NCBI GenBank assembly: GCA_947601655.1
Contig: CANQGG010000001.1
Location: 84,524 to 148,523 of the forward strand
Reading direction: 5' to 3'
Source: an uncultured Akkermansia sp.
Lineage (GTDB): Bacteria > Verrucomicrobiota > Verrucomicrobiia > Verrucomicrobiales > Akkermansiaceae
Length of the DNA stretch: 64,000 nucleotides
Under the pieces are notes generated by a model. It made no database searches. It saw nothing but the letters and a program-made list of their open reading frames with translations, and was not told where the DNA came from. The translations under genes and the position numbers were made by a program. Below are positions 8,382 to 16,007 of this stretch, piece after piece (the stretch's first letter is position 1; each line of letters starts with the position of its first letter).

Positions 8382-9467
8382 TCAGGAAGATGGGGTGCGC
8401 ATAGCGATTGGGGCGTAGCAGCAGAGGGGTTCCGCAGCGAACATATCGCCGGTCATCTCGTAAGCCCTCGCACGGGAACCGCCACAGATGTGACGGAACT
8501 CACAGCAGCCGCACTTACCGCCGAGTGCATCATCGTCACGCAGCTTTTGCATTATTGGATGCTCGCGATAGGTTTTGATGAGGTCCGCGTGCCGCACATT
8601 GCCAAGGCTGATCTGCAGGAAGCCACTGGGCTGCATTTCCCCGGTGTGGGAGATGAAGAAAACGCCCTTTCCGTCGCGCGTAGGGATGAGGTGACGCGGC
8701 GCAGGAGCTTTACCTTCTGCCGCTTCTCGCAGCAAAGCGCGTCGGAAGTGGTGTCCCTCCGTGGTTTTGATGACGAAGGGGAGATTTCCCTTGCGGAGTT
8801 CAAGCACGCGCTGCCAGACAGTTTCTAGCTGTTCGGCGGTAGGGAGCTCCTCCATTGTAGCGCGTCCTGTGGGCACGAGAACGAAGAGGCTCCAGACATC
8901 CGGGAGGATGCGCTGCATGAGTGCCTCAAAGAGGGGTAGCTCTCGGATGGTGCTCCTGGAAAGGGTGGTGTTCACCTGCAGCATGAGACCTGCCTCCTTA
9001 GCGCGCCGAGCGGCTTCCAAGGTGCGGTCAAAGGTGTGAGGCACGCCACGAAAGCGGTCATGCGTCTCCGCTGTGGCGCCGTCCAGACTCAGGCTCAGAC
9101 TGCTCACGCCTGCAGTGCGCATTTCTTCCCAATTCGTCCGCAGCAGCAGGGGAGTTGCCGCCGGACTCAGCGCCACACGCAAACCGGAACCGGCCGTACG
9201 CCGAACGATATCCAACAAATCTTCGCGCATCATGGGGTCACCACCGGTGAGCACAAGCATCTGCGGATGCAACTGCGCGATTTGGTCGGCCAGCTTCATG
9301 GCTTCCGCATGCGTCAATTCATCCGGAGCAGGTTTTTTCTGCGCCTCTGCGCGGCAATGGCGGCACGCCAGTGCGCAGGCACGCGTTACTTCCCAGAAGA
9401 GGATGAAGGGGCGTTCGCTGTAATCGGCGGGGTTCAAGGTGCTGCCATTGTACACTACGCCGTGCAA
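8382..9467 (-). CDS. AhbD-like radical SAM/SPASM protein (TIGR04053-type)
   Basis: This radical SAM enzyme of up to 361 residues has the motif CALACRHC (Cys31, Cys35, Cys38), LVLTGGDPMMR and a SPASM end (KCGCCEFRHICGGSRARAYEMTGD). It resembles AhbD, the heme synthase that oxidatively decarboxylates Fe-coproporphyrin III to heme b. The FISHTGEMQPSGFL segment, with Ser where AhbD usually has Cys, fits the TIGR04053 subgroup, whose reaction is not firmly established. Pairing with the ahbC-like gene supports a role in heme formation. No ATG is available; TTG 9467, GTG 9455 and TTG 9437 are possible starts, and the last leaves a typical family N-terminus. Confidence 0.72.
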   Translation of the reverse strand: MHGVVYNGSTLNPADYSERPFILFWEVTRACALACRHCRAEAQKKPAPDELTHAEAMKLADQIAQLHPQMLVLTGGDPMMREDLLDIVRRTAGSGLRVALSPAATPLLLRTNWEEMRTAGVSSLSLSLDGATAETHDRFRGVPHTFDRTLEAARRAKEAGLMLQVNTTLSRSTIRELPLFEALMQRILPDVWSLFVLVPTGRATMEELPTAEQLETVWQRVLELRKGNLPFVIKTTEGHHFRRALLREAAEGKAPAPRHLIPTRDGKGVFFISHTGEMQPSGFLQISLGNVRHADLIKTYREHPIMQKLRDDDALGGKCGCCEFRHICGGSRARAYEMTGDMFAAEPLCCYAPIAMRTPSS

Positions 9468-9653
9468 AAAGCAAGCAAGGCGCGATCTAAAAAGCAGACG
9501 ATGATCTATTCAAATTTGCTGATGAACAGAGAAGAGATGAAAGAAAAAGAATCGGCGTAATTTGAAAAAAGAGGCAACGGATACCAGGCAAACCTCCGTA
9601 CCCGGCCTGGATGCTCCATGGGCTCAGTTGCCGTTGAGAGCGTAACGTGGGGC

Positions 9654-9681
9654 TTGCAATGTGGGAAGGTTATGTTAAAAT
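9654..9681 (+). promoter_or_regulatory. Sigma70-like promoter of the aminotransferase operon
   Basis: TTGCAA (9654-9659), a 16-base spacer and TAAAAT (9676-9681). A start near 9688 leaves a leader of about 25 bases before ATG 9713. The rest of the preceding gap shows nothing else I can name. Confidence 0.55.
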
Positions 9682-9712
9682 AGCCCCTGGTACGAACCTA
9701 TTTAACAGATCC

Positions 9713-10804
9713 ATGGCAATTAAACTGTTTATCCCCGGACCGACCGTCGTGTCGGATGCAATTTTGTCTGCGTTAAGTACCCCGATGATCAGCCACCGTT
9801 CGAAAGCGGCGTCAGAGCTCCAGAAACGCATCTCAGATAATCTGCAGAAGGTGCTGTTTACGCAGAATCGCATATTACTCTCGACTTCTTCGGGCTCAGG
9901 ATTGATGGAGGGAGCCATTCGTTCCTGCACGGCGAAGCGTGCGGCAGTGTTTTCCATCGGCGCGTTTGGCGACAAATGGTTCAAGATGGCCAAGACCAAT
10001 GGTGTGCCGGCCGACAAATTCTCCAGCACCATGGGTGAACCGACCACCCCGGAGATGGTGGATGAAGCGCTGTCCACCGGCAAGTATGACCTCATCACGG
10101 TCACCCACAATGAAACCTCATCCGGCGTGCAGAACCCTGTGGAAGAAATCGCCGAGGTGATGAAGAAGTACCCGGATGTGGTGTGGTGCGTAGACGCCGT
10201 TTCCTCCGCCGTGGGATCGAAGATAGAGACGGACAAGCTGGGCATTGACGTATTGATCACCTCCACGCAGAAAGCGCTGGCATTGCCGCCGGGTCTGGCG
10301 ATCGCCGCGGTGAGTCGCAAGGCGTATGACCGCACGGAGAAGGTGGAAAACCGCGGTTTGTACTTCGACTTACGCAACCTCTGGGACTTCATCGACAAGA
10401 AGAACTACCAGTATACGTCCACGCCGTGCCTGCCGCTGATGTTTGCGCTGGATGCGCAGCTCAAGCACATTATCGATGAAGAGGGCATTGAAGCCCGCTT
10501 TGCACGCCATGAAAAGATGGCTGAGTTTACCCGCGCTTGGGCGGATGAATACTTCCGCGTGTACCCGAATCGCAAGCATCTCTCCAAGACTCTCACTGTC
10601 ATTGATGCCCATCCCAAAGGCAAGAATGAGCTCATCTCCGTGGGTGAGTTGAACAAGGCGCTTGCCGAGCGCAGCATGCAGATCGGCAACGGCTACGGCG
10701 ATCTGAAGGATAAAACATTCCGCATCGCGCACATGGGCGAGCTCACCATGGACGACATGAAGGAGGTCACCTCCGCTATCGTGGAAATCCTGCACCTCGC
10801 CTGA
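9713..10804 (+). CDS. Class V aminotransferase (alanine-glyoxylate/phosphoserine type)
   Basis: The 363-residue PLP enzyme belongs to the class V fold. It opens with KLFIPGPTVVSDAIL and ISHRSKAA, typical of the serine-pyruvate / alanine-glyoxylate and archaeal-type phosphoserine aminotransferase group. The PLP-binding lysine is in TSTQKALALPPG, and the Asp contacting the cofactor is in WCVDAVSS. Glyoxylate or hydroxypyruvate transamination and a SerC-like role in serine synthesis are both possible; sequence alone does not decide. The upstream promoter overlaps earlier in-frame codons, which fixes ATG 9713. The thioesterase gene follows after 31 bases. Confidence 0.85.
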   Translation: MAIKLFIPGPTVVSDAILSALSTPMISHRSKAASELQKRISDNLQKVLFTQNRILLSTSSGSGLMEGAIRSCTAKRAAVFSIGAFGDKWFKMAKTNGVPADKFSSTMGEPTTPEMVDEALSTGKYDLITVTHNETSSGVQNPVEEIAEVMKKYPDVVWCVDAVSSAVGSKIETDKLGIDVLITSTQKALALPPGLAIAAVSRKAYDRTEKVENRGLYFDLRNLWDFIDKKNYQYTSTPCLPLMFALDAQLKHIIDEEGIEARFARHEKMAEFTRAWADEYFRVYPNRKHLSKTLTVIDAHPKGKNELISVGELNKALAERSMQIGNGYGDLKDKTFRIAHMGELTMDDMKEVTSAIVEILHLA

Positions 10805-10835
10805 TTCCTCCCAACGGACACCCCTGCCCCAAGCC

Positions 10836-11273
10836 ATGACACCGCAATTCGTGCTGCCCTATCAAGTGATGTACTACGACACGGATTGCGGGGGCGTGGT
10901 GCACAATCTTGCCTACTTGCGCTGGGTGGAGGAATGCCGCACCAAGATGTCCACCGCTATCGGCATTGACTGGGCACGCATGGCGAAGGAGGAAAACCGC
11001 CACTGCGTGCTGGTGAGCCACGAGGTGCATTACCATTCCCCCGCCTTCCTGGCGGATGATGTTCGCGTGGTCGGCTGTGTGGAAAGCGTGGAGAAATCTT
11101 CCATTTACTTCCTCTTTGAAGTACGGCGCGCAGAGAACGACAAACTCTGCGTCACCGTACGCCAACGTCTCGCCGTGGTGCAGATGCCTCAGGGGCGTCC
11201 CTGCCGCATCCCCGCCGAGTGGCATTCCCTCGCCGACTCCTCCCAAAGCGCGGAATCTCTGCTCAAATCGTAG
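10836..11273 (+). CDS. YbgC-like acyl-CoA thioesterase (hot-dog fold)
   Basis: The 145-residue product is a 4HBT-family thioesterase. It carries the YbgC/FadM hallmark YYDTDCGGVVHNLAYLRWVEE (here beginning near residue 13), in which the Asp is catalytic and the following turn binds CoA. Such enzymes hydrolyse short or medium acyl-CoA and, in Tol-Pal loci, are linked to envelope lipids. Here the neighbour is the aminotransferase, so the substrate is open. Its last 11 bases overlap the convergent rsmI gene. Confidence 0.85.
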   Translation: MTPQFVLPYQVMYYDTDCGGVVHNLAYLRWVEECRTKMSTAIGIDWARMAKEENRHCVLVSHEVHYHSPAFLADDVRVVGCVESVEKSSIYFLFEVRRAENDKLCVTVRQRLAVVQMPQGRPCRIPAEWHSLADSSQSAESLLKS

Positions 11274-11985
11274 ACGCTGCGTCGGCGGAGGCTGTGTCCC
11301 CCTTCGGCGCGTTTATGCCGCCGATGAGCAATACCATCTCGCCCTTCATCGGCTGCTTTGCGAATTGCTCCGCGAGTTCAGCGGCCGTGCCGCGGTGAAA
11401 TTCTTCGTGTACCTTGGTGAGCTCGCGCGCCACGCAAACCTGTGCCCCAGGCTGCGCCTCTGCCAGCTCCTTCAATGTAGTCGCCATGCGGTAGGGCGAC
11501 TCGTAAAATATGCTCGTGTAGGGCTGCGCCGCCGCCGCCGCGAGAACCCTCTGCCTCTTCCCTTTTTTCACCGGGAGAAACCCACCGAAGAAAAACGAAT
11601 CACTCGGCAGAGCGGAACCCACCAGTGCCGTCACGACTGCGGATGGCCCCGGCAGAACTGTGTAGCTGATGCCGCGACGCTGCAGCTCGGTGACGAGTCG
11701 GTAGCCGGGATCACTCACGCCGGGCATGCCCGCATCAGACACCACAGCGAAGCGTTCGCCCGCCTCCGCGCGTTCTGCCACTTGAACCGCGCGTTCCCGT
11801 TCGTTGTGCTCGTGCAAACTGAGCAGTGGTTTGCGGATGCCGTAATGTGCCAGCAGAGGCGCCGTGTGGCGGGTGTCCTCACAACAGATCGTATCTACCT
11901 CTCCCAGCACGTCAAGAGCTCGCCTCGTGATGTCTTCACGGTTGCCGATGGGCAGAGCCACAAAACTCACAGCATGCGAAATCAT
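11263..11985 (-). CDS. rsmI: 16S rRNA (cytidine-1402-2'-O)-methyltransferase
   Basis: RsmI 2'-O-methylates C1402 of 16S rRNA in the decoding centre using SAM. The 240-residue product shows the tetrapyrrole-methylase fold motifs of this family: VALPIGNREDIT at the start, CEDTRHTAPLLAHYGI, VSDAGMPGVSDPGY and LPGPSAVVTALVGSALPSD. The family's C-terminal helical tail seems short here. Its ATG overlaps the TGA of lptE (ATGA), making it the last gene of the bamD-lptE-rsmI operon. Confidence 0.94.
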   Translation of the reverse strand: MISHAVSFVALPIGNREDITRRALDVLGEVDTICCEDTRHTAPLLAHYGIRKPLLSLHEHNERERAVQVAERAEAGERFAVVSDAGMPGVSDPGYRLVTELQRRGISYTVLPGPSAVVTALVGSALPSDSFFFGGFLPVKKGKRQRVLAAAAAQPYTSIFYESPYRMATTLKELAEAQPGAQVCVARELTKVHEEFHRGTAAELAEQFAKQPMKGEMVLLIGGINAPKGDTASADAASTI

Positions 11986-12509
11986 GGAATCGTCATGCGT
12001 TGCACAATTTTTTCCGCTACCTGACGCGTGGCGTAAGAGAGAGCGCTATCACGGGCCGTTTGCACATTGCCCGTCTCATCATTGAAGTAGCTTCCCTCCG
12101 CGCTCACGTTACCGGAAAGAAGAACTTTGCCCGTGCTGTTCTGCACAACAAAGTAGTGAGCCATTACGGTGAGTCCTATTTCCGTGCTCAGGTAAGTGTT
12201 GCGTGAATCTGTGCGCAGCCCCCTGGCTTCAACGGATGTAATCTCTCCGGAAATAGTAATATCAGCATGTTTGGAGGAGAGAAAGCGGAAAGAACCATCA
12301 CGCTGAAGTTCCTCCCCCAGGGCGGTGGTAAGTTGCATAGCAACATCCGGATAGAGCGAGTGATTCGCAAACATTGAGATACTCGCGCTTTTCATATTAG
12401 CCAGGGAACGGTTGCGAACGCCTCCTAAGTGATAGCCGCAGGATGCCAGAACAAGCGCCATAAGTAAAACGCTTGCGAAAAGACAGGGAATGGATAGCGG
12501 GCGGTACAT
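11982..12509 (-). CDS. lptE: LPS-assembly lipoprotein LptE-like
   Basis: LptE plugs the LptD barrel that inserts lipopolysaccharide into the outer leaflet of the outer membrane. The 175-residue product has a lipoprotein signal with lipobox LASC (Cys24) followed directly by GYHLGG, the usual LptE start. It continues with a small alpha/beta domain including the conserved ADITISGEITSVEARGL strand pair. Its place between bamD and rsmI fits outer-membrane biogenesis. It indicates a Gram-negative envelope. Confidence 0.82.
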   Translation of the reverse strand: MYRPLSIPCLFASVLLMALVLASCGYHLGGVRNRSLANMKSASISMFANHSLYPDVAMQLTTALGEELQRDGSFRFLSSKHADITISGEITSVEARGLRTDSRNTYLSTEIGLTVMAHYFVVQNSTGKVLLSGNVSAEGSYFNDETGNVQTARDSALSYATRQVAEKIVQRMTIP

Positions 12510-12513
12510 AATA

Positions 12514-13488
12514 TCATCTCTTTATCGCTGCCGCCTGCTGCGCCGCCAACAGCGCATGTGCCCTCACAAGAAGCTCCTGCGCTTGTTTGCCCGCCTCCGG
12601 ATTCACGCTTCGCCGCCGCACGACATCCTCCAGACAAAAGATGGCGGACTGATATTCGCGAGCACGTTCCAGATAGTAGCGTCCGACCTGCAACTCCTGC
12701 TCCAGCAGCAGACGCTGCATTTCCCGCACGCCGGCTTTGGCCTCCCCTGTCTTCTGATGATTCGGGAAGAGAAGAGAAAATTCTTCGTACGCTTCTTGCG
12801 CGCGATCCAGGTTCACCATGTTGTTGTCCCCGCGCGTGTGGCTGCTTGCCCAAAGACGCGCCATCATGAGCTGTGCCGCCGGGGCGTAAGGACTGTCTGG
12901 ATGCTGTTCAACCAAATCTTTGTACACGTAACAGGCCTCCTCGTATCGCCTTTGCCGCACGAGATAGTCACCCAGGACGCTGGATGCCGTGTCGGACATG
13001 TCAGCATACGGCGCATTTTTGATGATGGTTTGTAGCCATTCAATAATTTTGGAAGACTCCATGGGTACATCCCACAACCAGAGCACTTTGCCTTTCAACC
13101 GTCCGGCGGCAGCGTCCGTCGCGATGGATAGCTGACGGTTGAGAGCCTTGGCATATAGTTCGCTGCCTTGGTAACGTTGCACGATTTTGTCATATTGCTT
13201 GAAGGCGCTTCGAGGATCATTCCGTCGCTCTTCAATTTCTCCAAGAAGCAGGCGTGCGTGCGGTGCGCAAGGTGCGATCGCGTGATACTCAACGATTTCG
13301 TCCAGTGCCTTCTCAGCAGCAGAAAGTTTTCCTGCGGCTACCAGTTCACGCGCTTTGGACAAAAGCGCTTCCGCCTTGGCATCCTGAGCCGTAACCTGCC
13401 CTGCCGGCAGTAGGTCGGATGTCTGACTGCACATCGGAAGTAAGAGGCTGCTGCCCATCGCCAGCAGTGCAATTATCGTCTTTCTCAT
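12514..13488 (-). CDS. bamD: BamD-like outer-membrane assembly lipoprotein (TPR repeats)
   Basis: The 324-residue lipoprotein has lipobox LPMC (Cys20) and a chain of TPR-like helices: AKAEALLSKARELVAAGKLS, DPRSAFKQYDKIVQRYQGSE and a BamD-like HPDSPYAPAAQLMMA. BamD/YfiO members scaffold the BAM complex that folds outer-membrane barrels. It is longer than E. coli BamD (about 245 residues), and a more general TPR lipoprotein role cannot be excluded. ATG 13488 starts the signal peptide and follows a good promoter (13497-13525); in-frame codons further upstream lie beyond that promoter. lptE starts 4 bases after its stop. Confidence 0.75.
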   Translation of the reverse strand: MRKTIIALLAMGSSLLLPMCSQTSDLLPAGQVTAQDAKAEALLSKARELVAAGKLSAAEKALDEIVEYHAIAPCAPHARLLLGEIEERRNDPRSAFKQYDKIVQRYQGSELYAKALNRQLSIATDAAAGRLKGKVLWLWDVPMESSKIIEWLQTIIKNAPYADMSDTASSVLGDYLVRQRRYEEACYVYKDLVEQHPDSPYAPAAQLMMARLWASSHTRGDNNMVNLDRAQEAYEEFSLLFPNHQKTGEAKAGVREMQRLLLEQELQVGRYYLERAREYQSAIFCLEDVVRRRSVNPEAGKQAQELLVRAHALLAAQQAAAIKR

Positions 13489-13496
13489 ACAACTCA

Positions 13497-13525
13497 AGAT
13501 TAGCATAGACACATTCCGTTGGCAA
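13497..13525 (-). promoter_or_regulatory. Sigma70-like promoter of bamD-lptE-rsmI
   Basis: Minus strand TTGCCA (13520-13525), a 17-base spacer and TAATCT (13497-13502). The -10 box ends only 8 bases before ATG 13488, so the leader would be very short or absent. Confidence 0.5.
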
Positions 13526-13589
13526 GAACAAGACGATGAACGGATGATGAATGACAAAGTATGGAGAAGACTTGCATAGACGATAAAAG

Positions 13590-13619
13590 AGAGGAGGACG
13601 CGGCGGGGCATCCTCCTCT
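13590..13619 (-). terminator. Rho-independent terminator after the FKBP gene
   Basis: AGAGGAGGA and TCCTCCTCT form a perfect 9-bp stem around a 12-base GC-rich loop. On the minus strand CTTTTATC follows. It lies downstream of the FKBP gene stop and upstream of the bamD promoter. Confidence 0.72.
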
Positions 13620-13654
13620 TCACAAAAGCATCGATACTTTTTAATGAGATTCCC

Positions 13655-14515
13655 TTATTTGGCATCAGTGGGCATCCCGGCGGCCTTGAGCTGCTCAATC
13701 ATTTCAGGCGTAAGCTGCATGGTTCCGGGCTTGGGCTCTTCAGCCTTTTCAATGCCGTGCAATTTGAATTTGAAGATGAGCAGAGCATTTGGTCCGAGCT
13801 GTGCCGGAGCCTGCTCTCCGTACCCAAGCTCCGCTGGTACATACACCTCCCACTCCTCTCCGGTCGGCATCAGACTCAGCGCCTCCGCCACACCCGGTAT
13901 CACTCCTCTCAGCTGGAAAGGAACTGGCGTCTCTGCTTTGTCAAATACCGTGCCATCCGCCAGTCGCCCCTCGTAGGTGACCATCAGTCGGGCATCTTTT
14001 CCATGCTTCTTCTCATCGTACTTCTCCCCACCTTCAGCAGGAGTGAGCACCTTATATTGCAAGCCACTCTTGGTGGTCTGCACGCCCTCTTTCTTGGCAT
14101 TTTCAGAAAGGAAGGCCTTAGCTGCTGCCAGATTCTTTTCCGCAAGTTCTTTCTGGCGCGCTTCCAGCTTGTCGGAGAATGCCAGCATACAGGCTCGCAG
14201 CATTTCACGATCCATTCCGTTCATCTCTGCGCTTACTTTACCTTTCAAGCCGTCTGCAAGCGCGCTCACAAAGACCTGCGGATCGATGTCTTCGATGTGC
14301 AACGGACCAACTCCGGAAAGTTGCATGCCGGTATCATAACCCAAGTAGTAAGAGACTACCTTGAGAATCTGCTCCTGAGACGGAACAGGGAGTTGCTGAG
14401 GAGCTGCTGCCGGGGCGGCAGAGGGAGCCGACGGAGCGGCGGCATCCTGCGCAAAGGCTAGCGGCGTAAGCGTGCAGAGGCACGCGAGGGATTGCAATGT
14501 TATGTATTTTTTCAT
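13655..14515 (-). CDS. FKBP-type peptidyl-prolyl isomerase, exported (Mip/FkpA-like)
   Basis: The 286-residue product has a signal peptide (MKKYITLQSLACL... ending in FAQDAAA), an Ala/Pro linker, a helical dimerisation region of the FKBP_N type (about residues 45-140) and a C-terminal FKBP domain. The domain is marked by VMVTYEGRLADGTVFDKAE, FQLRGVIPGVAEALSLM and PAELGYGEQAP. It catalyses cis-trans proline isomerisation in the periplasm and probably acts as a chaperone. ATG 14515 is preferred over a TTG 21 bases upstream. It follows the 169-residue exported protein gene by 17 bases. Confidence 0.9.
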   Translation of the reverse strand: MKKYITLQSLACLCTLTPLAFAQDAAAPSAPSAAPAAAPQQLPVPSQEQILKVVSYYLGYDTGMQLSGVGPLHIEDIDPQVFVSALADGLKGKVSAEMNGMDREMLRACMLAFSDKLEARQKELAEKNLAAAKAFLSENAKKEGVQTTKSGLQYKVLTPAEGGEKYDEKKHGKDARLMVTYEGRLADGTVFDKAETPVPFQLRGVIPGVAEALSLMPTGEEWEVYVPAELGYGEQAPAQLGPNALLIFKFKLHGIEKAEEPKPGTMQLTPEMIEQLKAAGMPTDAK

Positions 14516-14532
14516 GGTGTGTTTATGCGTTA

Positions 14533-15042
14533 TCAAAATTCAAATTTTACGTGAGGAAGCGTTTTCCTTTCCCAAACGGACAGGGCTGTCTTATAAAATT
14601 TTTTCAACTTATCTAGATCCTTGATTTGAAATTCAATGGAATGAGAATACGTACCTTCTGGAAATTTGACCGCCGGAGTGTCCGCGTCATCCTTCTGCGC
14701 AGATGCCTCCCTTGTTATCCTTTGCCGCGTCATGGAAGCGAGTTGTCCCGGGTTGTCCACCGGACTGATTTCCTGGGCAGGGTGAATGTAATAGAATCGG
14801 ATAGTGTTGTTGCCTAGCGTGTCAATGGTAACCTGAGAAATGAGATTGTCGCCATTGAGACGGTAGTTGTGCATTGCAATGGCGGTAATCGTGTTGACAT
14901 TGACGACGACGCTGTCATCCTTGGAGACGATGACGGACAAGAGGGACAGGCGAGGCTCCTGAACGGTGACGCTCTGAGCAGAGCTAAGGGACGCCGTCGC
15001 AACAGCGACCATCAGGAGAACAAGAGTGGTTATTTTGCGCAT
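14533..15042 (-). CDS. Exported protein of unknown function
   Basis: The 169-residue product has a clean signal peptide (MRKITTLVLLMVAVATASLSSAQ). A small, mostly beta domain follows, with DDSVVVNVNTITAIAMHNYR and IRFYYIHPA, ending in a basic helix. No known family is evident. It is the first gene of an operon with the FKBP isomerase and could be its client or partner. A good promoter lies 17-45 bases upstream. Confidence 0.7.
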   Translation of the reverse strand: MRKITTLVLLMVAVATASLSSAQSVTVQEPRLSLLSVIVSKDDSVVVNVNTITAIAMHNYRLNGDNLISQVTIDTLGNNTIRFYYIHPAQEISPVDNPGQLASMTRQRITREASAQKDDADTPAVKFPEGTYSHSIEFQIKDLDKLKKFYKTALSVWERKTLPHVKFEF

Positions 15043-15058
15043 AGATGATGTTCTTTCC

Positions 15059-15087
15059 CTTCTACGCTAACACTCCTTGCAAGTCAA
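15059..15087 (-). promoter_or_regulatory. Sigma70-like promoter of the exported protein/FKBP operon
   Basis: Minus strand TTGACT (15082-15087), a 17-base spacer and TAGAAG (15059-15064), with the start codon 17 bases beyond the -10 box. Confidence 0.58.
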
Positions 15088-15108
15088 GCCTATTCCGCGA
15101 CTTACTGA

Positions 15109-15132
15109 GACATATCTAATGTTAGATATGTC
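15109..15132. repeat. 24-bp perfect palindrome upstream of a promoter, possible operator
   Basis: Arms GACATATCTAA and TTAGATATGTC flank a 2-base centre (TG). It ends 21 bases upstream of the -35 box of the exported protein/FKBP promoter, a position typical of an activator or repressor site. It has no T-tract, so it is unlikely to be a terminator. Confidence 0.55.
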
Positions 15133-15281
15133 AGTATGTTCTCTTTGCCGGAGCGGACAAACCAGCCACTTCACATCACAGATGGCAGGCGCAAACACCG
15201 AAGTTTCACTTCTCGCATTGAGATCACATACGGTGTTCTCCTAACTCTTCACACTTCCGTCGTACTCATATACGAACGTTC

Positions 15282-15929
15282 TTATTGCCAGGAACGAATA
15301 TTGGAAACGTTGTCTTCATTGTTTCCCTTGTTATCCTTGCAATTGCCGAGGGCGTCGGCGCCAAGGGAATAGATGTCAAAATCCGGGTTGATTCCCTCGC
15401 CTGGCTCTTTGGTCTCAACATCCTTCATCTCATAGCCAAGTCGATAGCGGTAAATTCCTCCCCACGGGTCGAGTATCACAAAAGACTTTTTTTTCTTCTT
15501 TTTCCCGGTCGGCTTGACAGATTTTTTGATAGCGGGAATGCCATTAATAACCTCGCTCATGTTTTTGATATCCTCAATCGTGGTGAGCCCTTCGCAATAC
15601 GGCGCGAGACGTTCACCAGTCGCCTTGTCGATATCCGGTTCCCCATCGCCGTCCGCATCACAGCTCAACGTAGTGTATAAAACATGCGAACTCCACTCAT
15701 TACCGTTGCCTCCCGGCAGTACATCACCATAGTCGGTGCGGTACGCATTCATCCCAGTTTCCAGCTGCGACACCTGTATCTCAGCTGTTTTGTTCATCTC
15801 TCGGTTGTTAATCATCCCGGCGGCCTGCCAGGTCATGGCTCCCAGCACAGCAAGTATCGCTATGACCACAAAGACCTCAATGAGGGTAAATCCAGGCAAG
15901 GAAGAACCAGGTGTACGGCGTAGTTTCAT
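15282..15929 (-). CDS. GspG-like major pseudopilin
   Basis: The 215-residue protein has the type III signal sequence: short basic leader, then G|FTLIEVFVVIAILAVLGAM, where prepilin peptidase cleaves after Gly and Glu5 is kept. The C-terminus has the GspG pattern DPWGGIYRYRLGYE ... FDIYSLGADALGN, which forms the calcium-binding loop. It carries an unusual KKKKKKSF run coded by eight A in a row. ATG 15929 gives a normal leader. It is the third component of the secretion/pilus cluster and follows gspF by 78 bases. Confidence 0.85.
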   Translation of the reverse strand: MKLRRTPGSSLPGFTLIEVFVVIAILAVLGAMTWQAAGMINNREMNKTAEIQVSQLETGMNAYRTDYGDVLPGGNGNEWSSHVLYTTLSCDADGDGEPDIDKATGERLAPYCEGLTTIEDIKNMSEVINGIPAIKKSVKPTGKKKKKKSFVILDPWGGIYRYRLGYEMKDVETKEPGEGINPDFDIYSLGADALGNCKDNKGNNEDNVSNIRSWQ

Positions 15930-16007
15930 GTAAGTATAAATTTTAGCTGGAGAAATCGTGCGCAAGTATCAAACCACGCTTGACTTCAAGGGTACGCAAC
16001 GTGTGGA

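Noticed and set aside
8076..8828. Plus-strand frame of 250 codons across the two radical SAM genes
   Set aside because: Shadow frame with no known motif; both minus-strand genes are well supported.
11056..12024. Plus-strand frame of 322 codons overlapping the thioesterase and rsmI genes
   Set aside because: Runs across two well-supported genes in other frames and has an Arg/Cys-rich composition typical of shadow frames.
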